Assembly (NCBI GenBank): GCA_902496645.1
Contig: CABVBR010000085.1
Coordinates: 1 to 8,748, forward strand
Reading direction: 5' to 3'
Length of the DNA: 8,748 nt
Origin: an uncultured Collinsella sp.
GTDB taxonomy: Bacteria; Actinomycetota; Coriobacteriia; Coriobacteriales; Coriobacteriaceae
The notes below the pieces were generated by a model. It did not search any database. It saw only the letters and a list, made by a program, of their open reading frames with translations, and had not been told where the DNA came from. The position numbers and the translations under genes were made by a program. This document shows positions 1 to 5,626 of this stretch, piece after piece; position 1 is the first letter of the stretch; every line of letters starts with the position of its first letter.

Positions 1-101
1 CCCGCCTGCTTATAATCCTTAACGCGAATAAACGCCGCCTTACGCTGCTCGTTGAACTCCTCAAACGTGCGCGGCAACGGCTGCTCATTAACTACAGGCA
101 T
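1..101 (-). CDS. DCCP / 2-hydroxyacyl-CoA dehydratase D-component family protein, N-terminal fragment
   Basis: Only the first 33 codons are in the window; the gene runs off the left edge. The start ATG at 99-101 is preceded by AGGAG at 106-110 with a 4-base gap. The visible N-terminus contains LPRTFEEFNEQRKAAF followed by IRVKDYKQAG. This resembles, from memory, the opening of E. coli YjiM-type proteins, where a short LP..F..F.EAR helix is followed by a V..LK..G segment just before the first cluster cysteine motif. It would then be a second member of the family encoded by the neighbouring complete gene upstream (246-1529), in the same orientation. The first cluster cysteine is not yet reached, so the family call rests on this short segment and on context. 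It could also be a different subunit of the same system. Confidence 0.55.
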   Translation of the reverse strand, partial: MPVVNEQPLPRTFEEFNEQRKAAFIRVKDYKQA

Positions 102-136
102 ATAACTCCTCAAAAACAAAAACCCAACCAAGGAAA

Positions 137-239
137 CGGCTTTCCCAGGTGCCGCAGATTCCGAGCGACAAGCCCGACGCCGCGTACTTTGGTACGCAAG
201 GAGGGTTGGAGCCGGAAGGTGCGGTGCCTGGGGAAGCCG
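137..239. repeat. Long imperfect palindrome (about 103 bases) between the two DCCP-like genes
   Basis: Outer arms 137-155 and 221-239 are 19 bases each and match at 16 of 19 positions as an inverted repeat. The three exceptions are T:G or G:T pairs in plus-strand RNA, so a plus-strand transcript could pair the whole arm using wobbles, while a minus-strand transcript would have three A:C mismatches. Inside are a TTCCG/CGGAA pair (159-163 with 213-217) and a perfect terminal hairpin GCGTAC-TTTG-GTACGC (182-197). The element begins 6 bases after the stop of the complete DCCP-like gene and ends about 26 bases before the next gene's ribosome binding site. No immediate T-tract follows on the minus strand, so a simple terminator is not obvious. 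Possible roles are an mRNA processing or stability element, or a dispersed REP/MITE-like repeat. The structure is seen; the role is unknown. Confidence 0.7.
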
Positions 240-245
240 CGCAGC

Positions 246-1529
246 TTAGATCGTCTCTAAGAAGGCCTCAATGCGGGTTTGCAGCTGGCCTGCGTCCTCG
301 CCGGCGTAGTCGGTCGTGATGTGCATAAACGGAATGCCGGCCTCCTCGGCGGCCTTCTCCACGGCAAACGACTCCATCTCGTAGAGCGTGCAGAACTGCA
401 GGGCCACGTCGACAATGCCGTCGGCATGCAGGTCCTTGGCCATCTGGACAATGTCCTTCATACGCTGGTCGTTGGGCGTAAAGACGGCACAATTGATCTT
501 AAAGTAGCGCTCGGCGATAGCATCGAGCATCTCGTCAACCGTCTCGCCGGACTCATCGACCCAGTCCTTGTAATAGCGCGAACCCGTGCAGGACTCCTCG
601 CCCACCACAACGCCGCCGGCCTTCTCGATGAGGTTGAACAGCTTCCAGTTGGGCACGGCCATGGGCGTGCCGGTGTACAGGATGCGCTTGGCCCCCTTGG
701 GCGCCACGCCCTCTCCGGCCTCGACACGCTGCTCGCACTCGGCCGCCATATCGTTGATGGCGGCGGTCAGACGCGGTGTGTCGTCCATAAAGGCGGCCTG
801 AACGGTCAGCAGGCTGTCGAGACCGCTGATGGGCGCTGGGTCGGCAGCGCGCGTGGCAGCGAGGCGCTGCAGGGCACGACGCTTCTCATTGACGGCGCGG
901 ATGGCGGCCTTCAGACGCTCAGGCGTAATCGTGACGCCACACTCTTCCTCAATCTTGGCGGCGAGCTTTTTAACCTCGGCCTTCCAGGTCACGAGCGTCG
1001 ACTCGTCGTGCACGTTGGGAATATCCATGACGTACATGTTCTTTTGCGTGGCAAAAAACTCGTAGGCCTTCTTCTTGCCATCGCAGGTGTTCTCGCCTAC
1101 CACCAAGTCACTCGACTCAATGTAGGGGCAGACCTCACCCAGCTTAAAGCCGGCAAAGCTCTTGATAAGCGGACAAGTGTTGCGCGGCAAGTGCTCCTCG
1201 ACCTTGTCCGTTGCCCAATCGGCACCTGAGCACAGACCAACGGGAATGCCGTCACAGGCAAGCACGATCTCCTCGGGCACGTACACGCAGTACGAGCCCA
1301 CGATTTTGGTGGCCTCGCCAGCCTCCTTCTTGTCGAGCATCTCCTTAATGCGGCCGCTGTGGATGTTGGTGGCCACAAAGTCCAAGTAGGACGTGGACTT
1401 GGGGCGATTGTTCTGCGCCAGGAACATATCGCCGTACATCTGGCCCACGGCGCCCAGCAGCATATCGTGGTCGGCAAGATTCATGCCGAGGCTCTCCCAC
1501 ATCGGATGGAAATCAAATTCTTCAGCCAT
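246..1529 (-). CDS. Double-cubane cluster protein-like / 2-hydroxyacyl-CoA dehydratase D-component family reductase
   Basis: A 427-residue protein of the HgdB/FldB/BcrB/YjiM superfamily. In characterised DCCPs two subunits each bind an Fe-S double cubane and receive electrons from an ATP-hydrolysing [4Fe-4S] activator (YjiL/HgdC type). Visible candidate cluster cysteines are C81 in GSYCVYVPEE, C119 in RNTCPLIKS, C149 in GENTCDGKKK, C314 in EESCTGSRYY, C347 in KINCAVF and C380 in LQFCTLYEME. The N-terminal half carries the KIVGSYC..VPEE(I/L) entry motif and the GENTCDGKKK signature; the C-terminal half repeats the Rossmann-like layout. An N-terminal extension of about 75 residues (WESLGMNLADHDMLLG and on) precedes the core. 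The start ATG is preceded by GAGGGG with a suitable gap. Substrate cannot be read from sequence: true DCCPs reduce small molecules such as acetylene in vitro, whereas relatives dehydrate 2-hydroxyacyl-CoA. No activator gene or CoA-transferase is inside the window. The next gene downstream appears to be a paralogue. Confidence 0.85.
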   Translation of the reverse strand: MAEEFDFHPMWESLGMNLADHDMLLGAVGQMYGDMFLAQNNRPKSTSYLDFVATNIHSGRIKEMLDKKEAGEATKIVGSYCVYVPEEIVLACDGIPVGLCSGADWATDKVEEHLPRNTCPLIKSFAGFKLGEVCPYIESSDLVVGENTCDGKKKAYEFFATQKNMYVMDIPNVHDESTLVTWKAEVKKLAAKIEEECGVTITPERLKAAIRAVNEKRRALQRLAATRAADPAPISGLDSLLTVQAAFMDDTPRLTAAINDMAAECEQRVEAGEGVAPKGAKRILYTGTPMAVPNWKLFNLIEKAGGVVVGEESCTGSRYYKDWVDESGETVDEMLDAIAERYFKINCAVFTPNDQRMKDIVQMAKDLHADGIVDVALQFCTLYEMESFAVEKAAEEAGIPFMHITTDYAGEDAGQLQTRIEAFLETI

Positions 1530-1688
1530 GACGGTTCCCCTCTCGAACCAAAATTGAATAGCTACGGTATTGCTGCACGGTGGGTGGCGAAAACCCGGCC
1601 GCGCCTAAACCCGGAATTTTAGGGAGCCTGCTTTTCGGTCGATTATTTAGTTGTGCGTCGTCTCTCCCGGAGCCGTGAACATACCTGC
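1530..1688 (-). other. Non-coding leader upstream of the DCCP-like gene, with an inverted and a direct repeat
   Basis: No convincing ORF lies between the DCCP-like start and the small ORF upstream. On the plus strand the octamer AAACCCGG occurs twice, at 1591-1598 and 1607-1614, with a 16-base offset. A CCTAAA/TTTAGG inverted repeat (1604-1609 with 1618-1623) encloses the second copy. GGGAG (minus strand, about 1663-1667) could also pair with CTCCC about 45 bases downstream. No good sigma-70 promoter is seen here for the gene, so the transcript may begin further upstream. The region may therefore be a structured 5' untranslated region. I could not match it to a known riboswitch class. Confidence 0.35.
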
Positions 1689-1757
1689 TCATATGCGACT
1701 CCGAGCCATATACAGGGCGCGCGCGGCAACGCGGCGAATATATGTCGTCTGCGGCAT
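1689..1757 (-). CDS. Candidate small ORF (22 codons), possible leader peptide
   Basis: ATG at 1755-1757 opens a 22-residue frame that ends in TGA at 1689-1691. It is preceded by AAAGGAGG (1766-1773), one of the strongest Shine-Dalgarno sequences in the window, with an 8-base gap. A plausible promoter lies just upstream, giving a leader of about two dozen bases. The peptide starts MPQTTYIRRVAARAL; it is basic, with five arginines, and has no run of a single amino acid that would suggest classical attenuation. It lies 159 bases upstream of the DCCP-like start in the same orientation. It could be a regulatory leader peptide, a small protein, or chance. I do not recognise it. Confidence 0.35.
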   Translation of the reverse strand: MPQTTYIRRVAARALYMARSRI

Positions 1758-1777
1758 GTGCGCACCCTCCTTTACAA

Positions 1778-1816
1778 GTTGAGGTCAACTATATCAACGG
1801 TCATCGACCATGCGAA
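1778..1816 (-). promoter_or_regulatory. Candidate promoter and overlapping dyad upstream of the small ORF / DCCP-like gene
   Basis: Read on the minus strand, TTCGCA (1811-1816) and TATAGT (1788-1793) are separated by 17 bases, a sigma-70-like arrangement with a 4/6 and a 5/6 match. A dyad GTTGA-GG-TCAAC (1778-1789) overlaps the -10 edge and the expected start of transcription, where a repressor could bind. Transcription from here would reach the small ORF after about 24 bases and then the DCCP-like gene. Only pattern matching supports this. Confidence 0.35.
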
Positions 1817-1866
1817 CACCGCTGACATTCGTACGACAGCGTCGAGTGCCGTCGTTTAATAAATAA

Positions 1867-1882
1867 TTATCTTGATTGATAA
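1867..1882. promoter_or_regulatory. Candidate operator dyad TTATC-N6-GATAA
   Basis: A perfect 5-base inverted repeat around TTGATT lies in a markedly AT-rich patch (about 1855-1885) of an otherwise GC-rich region, between the modC terminator and the DCCP-like gene. Position and base composition fit a promoter/operator for minus-strand transcription, but the dyad is short and no clear -10/-35 pair accompanies it. The rest of 1817-1912 shows nothing else I can support. Confidence 0.2.
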
Positions 1883-1912
1883 GAGTTTGTCATTCCTCAT
1901 TCGGCGAACGGC

Positions 1913-1949
1913 AAAAACAAAGCCGCCGAGGCTTATATTCCCCGACGGC
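1913..1949 (-). terminator. Rho-independent terminator of modABC
   Basis: On the minus strand a 10-bp stem (1940-1949 with 1922-1931, two G:U pairs) closes an 8-base loop and is followed directly by TTTGTTTTT (1913-1921). It lies 11 bases after the modC stop codon and separates the mod operon from the DCCP-like genes downstream. Confidence 0.85.
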
Positions 1950-1960
1950 ATTACCCGGCG

Positions 1961-3031
1961 CTATCGACAAACCAAATGGATCCTGCTGGCATCAAAATGC
2001 ATGCGCAGCGTCTCGCCTGCTTGCGGCAGCTTGTCGACAGGCATGCGCACTTTGTTGACCTTCCACTGCAGGCGCGTCGGCGCGTCGGCGCGCGGCACGT
2101 CCAGCAGCACCAGGCGCTCAAAACGTGAATCGCTCACGCGGGCCACATGCAAGTCGTAGCTGTTGCGACCCCGCTCAGCACGGTTGTCCACATGGAAGTA
2201 GCTCGCACGAATACCCAGGTACGCCACGTTATCGGGAACCTCACGGCCCACGTTGAAGGTCATGCCCCAGTCGAGGGCCTCAACTTCTTCGTCGCCGATC
2301 TTGCGCGCGCGGCTCGTATTCTTGCAGCCCGTCAAGCGCAGCGCGGCCAACGTCTGCGGATGACGGACCACGTCCTCGACGGAGCCGATCTCCTCAACAT
2401 GCCCGTTGTGCATCACGCAGATGCGCTCGCACAGACGGCACGCTTCGTCGATGTCGTGGCTCACGTAGAGCACGGTTCGGTTGCATACATCGAACAGATC
2501 GAGCATGTTTTGCTCAAGCGCGCTCTTGAGATACGCGTCGAGCGCGCTCATGGGCTCATCGAACATAAAGATGCCCGGATGCGCCGCCACCATGCGCGCA
2601 AGCGCCACGCGTTGCTGCTGACCGCCCGAGAGGCGCACGGGGTAGCGGTCGACAAAGTCGGCCAGACCGAAAATGCCCAGATAACGCTCGGCGAGCTTTT
2701 TGCGCGCGGCGGCGTCACCCGCATCCTTAACACCGGCGCATACGTTATCGGCCACCGTCATGTTGGGAAACAGCTGATAGTTTTGGAACAGCAGGGCGCA
2801 TTTTCGCTCCTGGGGCGACAGGTTGATACCCGCCGCCGAGTCAAAAAAGGTCACGCCGTTGACGACGATCTTGCCCTCGTCGGGTGTCTCCACGCCGGCA
2901 ATGCAGCGCAACGTGCAGCTCTTGCCGCAACCCGAGGCGCCCAGCAGCGCCACACGCTCCTCGCCGGCATCGAGCTGAATGTCGAGGGTAAAGCCCGGAT
3001 AGCGCTTTTTGATATCCAGAACGAGCGACAT
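1961..3031 (-). CDS. modC: Molybdate/tungstate ABC transporter ATP-binding protein ModC
   Basis: A 356-residue cytoplasmic ATPase that powers the importer formed with ModB. Visible motifs are Walker A GASGCGKS (31-38), Q-loop Q83 in LLFQNYQLFP, signature LSGGQQQRVALAR (134-146), Walker B GIFMFDEP (153-160) with the D-loop SALD, and the switch histidine H192 in LYVSHDIDEA. After the ATPase domain (to about 235) comes a regulatory tail of about 120 residues whose last part (about 285-356) fits a TOBE/MOP-like oxyanion-sensing fold. Length agrees with E. coli ModC (about 350). The start ATG lies 3 bases beyond the modB stop, and a GGGAGGT ribosome binding site lies inside the end of modB, so translation is probably coupled. 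It is the last gene of the operon. Sulfate (CysA) or other oxyanion ATPases look similar; the adjacent modA and moco genes decide for molybdate or tungstate. Confidence 0.93.
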   Translation of the reverse strand: MSLVLDIKKRYPGFTLDIQLDAGEERVALLGASGCGKSCTLRCIAGVETPDEGKIVVNGVTFFDSAAGINLSPQERKCALLFQNYQLFPNMTVADNVCAGVKDAGDAAARKKLAERYLGIFGLADFVDRYPVRLSGGQQQRVALARMVAAHPGIFMFDEPMSALDAYLKSALEQNMLDLFDVCNRTVLYVSHDIDEACRLCERICVMHNGHVEEIGSVEDVVRHPQTLAALRLTGCKNTSRARKIGDEEVEALDWGMTFNVGREVPDNVAYLGIRASYFHVDNRAERGRNSYDLHVARVSDSRFERLVLLDVPRADAPTRLQWKVNKVRMPVDKLPQAGETLRMHFDASRIHLVCR

Positions 3032-3034
3032 GGC

Positions 3035-4477
3035 TTATCGACCTCCCTTTGCGACCGTGCCATCGCGCATAAGCTCGGCCAGTGCCTCGCGATCGATACG
3101 CAAGGCATCACCGCCCACCGGGTCGAGCGAATCGCCCTGTCCGGCGAGCTCTTTGGCCTGCTTGCGCTCCGCACGGGAGAGACCGCGCTCGCGATACTTT
3201 TGAGAATGCGCCGTGTACATGTTGATGAATAGGATGACCAGGAAGCTGAACGCTATTACGACCACGACCCAAAAGAGAGCCACCGACGTATTGCCGCCCA
3301 TCCACTCAAAGTAAATCGCAATGGGAATGGTCTGCGTAATGCCGGCGTAGTTGCCCGCAAAGAACAGTGTGCAGCCAAACTCGCCCATCGCGCGAGCGAA
3401 GGCGAGCACCGTGCCCGCCGCGATTGAGGGCCAGCCGAGCGGCATCATGAGCTTGGCAAAGATGCGACGTTCGGACCACCCCAAAGTTCGCGCGGCGTCG
3501 AGCATCTGCGTGTCGAGGCTCTCGAAGGCTCCGAGCGCCGTGCGGTAGACCAGCGGAAACGACACAACGACAGCCGAAATGACCGCCGCGGGCCAGGTAA
3601 AGACGATCGAGATGCCGTGCGCGATGAGCCATTGGCCCACCCCGGTCGAGCGGCCAAACAGCATGAGGAGCAGAAAGCCGCAGACCGTGGGCGGCAGCAC
3701 CATAGGAATCGTAAAGACCGAATCGAGCAGGCCCTTGATGCGACTCGAGGTACCCATAGTCTTCCACGCGGCGAACAGGCCCAGCGCAAAGGAGATCAGC
3801 AGGGCAAGGCCGCTCGTTTTAATGGACACCCAAAACGGGCGATAGTCGATGTCGCACAAAAAGGAGGCCAGAGAGGTCAAGGGCCCCTGCTCATCCCGCA
3901 ACACGACAGACGATGCCTCTACCATTTGAGCGCTATCAAGCCAACGCGCGCCGCCCTTGGCATCACCCGAGGCCGATGCAATCACCACATAGCGGTCCCC
4001 ATCCGCGCCGCGCTCGTCAAAGCCATAGGTATACCCGCCGGCATCAAACGTTGTTTCCGCCGTGACATACCAAGGAAGATCCACGTCCCCTAGCTGCGCA
4101 CCTCCCATGCAGTTTGCGCTGTCGAGCTTACAGACGAGGGCCTTGAGACCCGATACGCACTCGTTGTCCTGCGGATCCAATCCATACTTCTCGGCCGCCT
4201 TGGGCGATATCCACACCACAACGCGATCGGCAGCAGGCGCCACTACAAGGTCCACGTCCTCGTCAACGGGAAACCGGTAGCCCTCAGGCTGGCCCTCCAT
4301 GGCACGAGCAGTCCCCTTGGCCAACCGCTCAAAACCCTCGATCCCATAGGAAAGCCCATGAGCGGTCGCAGCAACCTGGGCCCCGTCCTCAGCGTCCCCA
4401 GCAACCGCAAATCCCGGCACCCAGCAAAGCACGAGGGTCAAAGCACAGGCGACAAGCATGCGGAATCTATTAAGCAC
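3035..4477 (-). CDS. modB: Molybdate/tungstate ABC transporter permease ModB with large N-terminal extracytoplasmic domain
   Basis: With a GTG start at 4475-4477 the protein has 480 residues, about twice the usual ModB length (about 225-230). An upstream GTG at 4544-4546 is also open, but the inner one has GGAG 6 bases away and places a textbook signal peptide at the N-terminus (LNRFR, a hydrophobic run, then AVA before G27). Residues about 27-212 form a soluble, acidic, extracytoplasmic segment with cysteines at 107, 116, 123 and 208, which I do not recognise. The permease core follows from about 213: TM1 near 215-237, PMVLPPTVCGFLLL, and the EAA loop (about 313-355, containing AARTLGWSERRIFAKLMMPL) that contacts ModC. 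A charged cytoplasmic tail of about 60 residues ends the protein. The gap to modA is 68 bases; modC starts 3 bases downstream. The extra domain may dock ModA or bind ligand; this is inference. Confidence 0.9.
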   Translation of the reverse strand: MLNRFRMLVACALTLVLCWVPGFAVAGDAEDGAQVAATAHGLSYGIEGFERLAKGTARAMEGQPEGYRFPVDEDVDLVVAPAADRVVVWISPKAAEKYGLDPQDNECVSGLKALVCKLDSANCMGGAQLGDVDLPWYVTAETTFDAGGYTYGFDERGADGDRYVVIASASGDAKGGARWLDSAQMVEASSVVLRDEQGPLTSLASFLCDIDYRPFWVSIKTSGLALLISFALGLFAAWKTMGTSSRIKGLLDSVFTIPMVLPPTVCGFLLLMLFGRSTGVGQWLIAHGISIVFTWPAAVISAVVVSFPLVYRTALGAFESLDTQMLDAARTLGWSERRIFAKLMMPLGWPSIAAGTVLAFARAMGEFGCTLFFAGNYAGITQTIPIAIYFEWMGGNTSVALFWVVVVIAFSFLVILFINMYTAHSQKYRERGLSRAERKQAKELAGQGDSLDPVGGDALRIDREALAELMRDGTVAKGGR

Positions 4478-4483
4478 GAAAAG

Positions 4484-4487
4484 CTCC
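4484..4487 (-). promoter_or_regulatory. Ribosome binding site that sets the modB start
   Basis: GGAG on the minus strand, 6 bases before the GTG at 4475-4477. The longer open frame to 4546 would add 23 residues lacking signal-peptide character ahead of the signal peptide and would begin on the last base of the modA stop codon, so the inner start is preferred. Confidence 0.65.
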
Positions 4488-4545
4488 AAGCGAATACAAG
4501 GACGGAGTGAAACACAAAACGATGGAATTATCGCGCCAAGCCGCA

Positions 4546-5421
4546 CTACGCGGAAAGCTCAAAGCCGTACTTAGCCCAAATCTTCTGAGCCTTCTTGTTG
4601 GACAGGCAAAAGTCGATGAACGCCTTAGCCTCGTCGGCATGCTCGGAGCTATCGGCGACAGCACCGGGATACACGATGGGCTTGTGCGAGTCCTCGGGGC
4701 ACACGAAGGCCTCCTCGATGCCGTTGTAGCGGTAGATGTCAGAGCTGTAGACAAAACCGGCAACGCAGTCGCCTGTGGACACATAGGCGGCGGCGGTACC
4801 AACTTTGTCTGCCAGTGCGACCTTGTCGGCGATCTCGGGCGCATACTCGCCGTCGTCGCCCTCGGTGCCGGTATAGAGGCCCACAGAAGCCAGCGCCTGG
4901 TTGGCGTACTTGCCGGCGGGAACGGTCTTGGCGTCGCCAATGGCGATCTTGCCGTCCAGATTCGCGACGTCGGCGATGGCCTCGACGTTGGTGTCGGAGC
5001 CCTCGGCGCGAATGATCACAAGGTCGTTGACGAACATGTCCTCACGCGTGTTGGCATCGACGAGCTCGGCGGTCTCAGCGTCATCCATGGTGCCCTTGGA
5101 AGCGGTGATGAGCACGTCGACGGCAGCGCCGGCCTTCATCTGCTCAACCAGATCGCCAGAGGCCTTGAACTGCGTGTCGGCAAAGGTGGTACCGGTCTGG
5201 TCGGTGTAGAGCTCCTGAACCTCGGGCAGGGCCTTCTCGAGGGAGTTGGCGGCGAAGATCTGCAGCTCGACGGCCTTCTTCTTAGAGGAAGACCTGGCAG
5301 AACCGGCGTCGGAACCAGCAGGCTTGGATGCCTTGTTACCCGAGCAGCCAGCAAGGCCGAGGCCGGCGGCAGCGGCGGCAGAAAGCGAGACGAAACCGCG
5401 GCGAGAAACCTTATCGAACAT
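4546..5421 (-). CDS. modA: Molybdate/tungstate-binding lipoprotein ModA
   Basis: A 291-residue substrate-binding protein that would capture molybdate or tungstate outside the membrane and deliver it to ModBC. The N-terminus has a twin-arginine-type motif SRRGFV (6-11), a hydrophobic alanine-rich stretch, and a lipobox LAGC with lipidated C26, so it is probably a Tat-exported lipoprotein. A serine/lysine-rich linker follows (27-50). The mature domain shows ModA-family signatures: FAANSLEKAL (57-66), FKASGDLVEQM (85-95) where the oxyanion-binding serine lies, IGDAKTVPAGKYA (161-173), VYSSD (224-228) and YPGAV (251-255). The length fits the family. The start ATG is preceded by AAAGGG with a 6-base gap. 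It is the first gene of modABC, with its own promoter and an upstream half-site array. Molybdate versus tungstate preference cannot be decided from sequence alone. Confidence 0.94.
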   Translation of the reverse strand: MFDKVSRRGFVSLSAAAAAGLGLAGCSGNKASKPAGSDAGSARSSSKKKAVELQIFAANSLEKALPEVQELYTDQTGTTFADTQFKASGDLVEQMKAGAAVDVLITASKGTMDDAETAELVDANTREDMFVNDLVIIRAEGSDTNVEAIADVANLDGKIAIGDAKTVPAGKYANQALASVGLYTGTEGDDGEYAPEIADKVALADKVGTAAAYVSTGDCVAGFVYSSDIYRYNGIEEAFVCPEDSHKPIVYPGAVADSSEHADEAKAFIDFCLSNKKAQKIWAKYGFELSA

Positions 5422-5443
5422 ATTGAACCCTTTCGGACGTTTT

Positions 5444-5465
5444 GCCCGGGTACCCCACCGCGGGC
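5444..5465 (-). other. Hairpin in the modA 5' leader
   Basis: In the expected modA transcript, GCCCG (5461-5465) pairs with CGGGC (5444-5448), with a bulged C and an inner GGT/ACC pair enclosing a GGGGT loop. It lies between the -10 and the ribosome binding site (about 20 bases upstream of the ATG). It may protect the messenger or influence initiation. It is too small to be a molybdenum-cofactor riboswitch. Confidence 0.45.
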
Positions 5466-5481
5466 TATATTCTGTACTCAG

Positions 5482-5510
5482 ATTATACTTCAGCGCGAAT
5501 AATGGCAGTG
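5482..5510 (-). promoter_or_regulatory. modA promoter
   Basis: A perfect TATAAT (minus strand, 5482-5487) lies about 60 bases before the modA start. At 17 bases upstream the -35 position (5505-5510) reads CACTGC, a poor match to TTGACA, which suggests dependence on an activator or regulation at this site. The half-site array begins at the same base where this -35 position ends. Confidence 0.65.
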
Positions 5511-5541
5511 AGAAATTATTCTCGCCTGAGAATATATTTTC
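5510..5541. promoter_or_regulatory. Ordered half-site array, candidate operator of modABC
   Basis: On the plus strand four 5-base half-sites alternate in orientation with exactly 4 bases between each: GAGAA (5510-5514), TTCTC (5519-5523), GAGAA (5528-5532) and TTTTC (5537-5541, one mismatch). The central pair extends to a 7-bp dyad TATTCTC-GCCT-GAGAATA (5517-5534). The 9-base period and the location at about -38 to -69 of the modA promoter fit cooperative binding of a dimeric regulator, plausibly ModE-like or a tungstate/molybdate sensor. No known ModE box is matched exactly. Confidence 0.55.
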
Positions 5542-5579
5542 AAACTGGCTTGCAAAACGCTGTCCCTTAAGGCATAAAC

Positions 5580-5613
5580 AAAAAGGCGGAGCAACCGTTC
5601 AGGTCGCTCCGCC
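5580..5613 (-). terminator. Rho-independent terminator of moeA-mog
   Basis: On the minus strand a 12-bp stem (5602-5613 with 5585-5596, one G:U pair) closes a 5-base loop and is followed by TTTTTG. It lies 13 bases after the mog stop and separates the cofactor unit from modABC. Confidence 0.92.
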
Positions 5614-5626
5614 GCAGGTGAAACAC

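Noticed and set aside
279..1229. Plus-strand open frame of 316 codons opposite the DCCP-like gene
   Set aside because: It lies wholly antisense to a gene with clear family motifs and shows none itself. Long antisense frames are expected in GC-rich coding DNA.
1610..1680. Glycine-riboswitch-like CGGGAGAGA on the minus strand upstream of the DCCP-like gene
   Set aside because: Only this short string resembles the aptamer; the other conserved core segments are absent and the context is not glycine metabolism.
1522..1788. Minus-strand frame of 88 codons overlapping the DCCP-like start
   Set aside because: It has no ribosome binding site, a composition unlike neighbouring proteins, and overlaps both the small ORF and the gene start in another frame.
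2147..3232. Plus-strand open frame of 361 codons opposite modC and the end of modB
   Set aside because: It is antisense to unmistakable ABC ATPase motifs, and its translation is low-complexity and rich in H, A and R with no domain.
5422..5481. Molybdenum-cofactor riboswitch in the modA leader
   Set aside because: The leader from the TATAAT to the ATG is only about 50 bases and holds one small hairpin, far too short for that aptamer.
4507..5502. Plus-strand open frame of 331 codons opposite modA
   Set aside because: It is antisense to a well-supported lipoprotein gene, crosses its promoter, and is rich in G, L and V without recognisable motifs.
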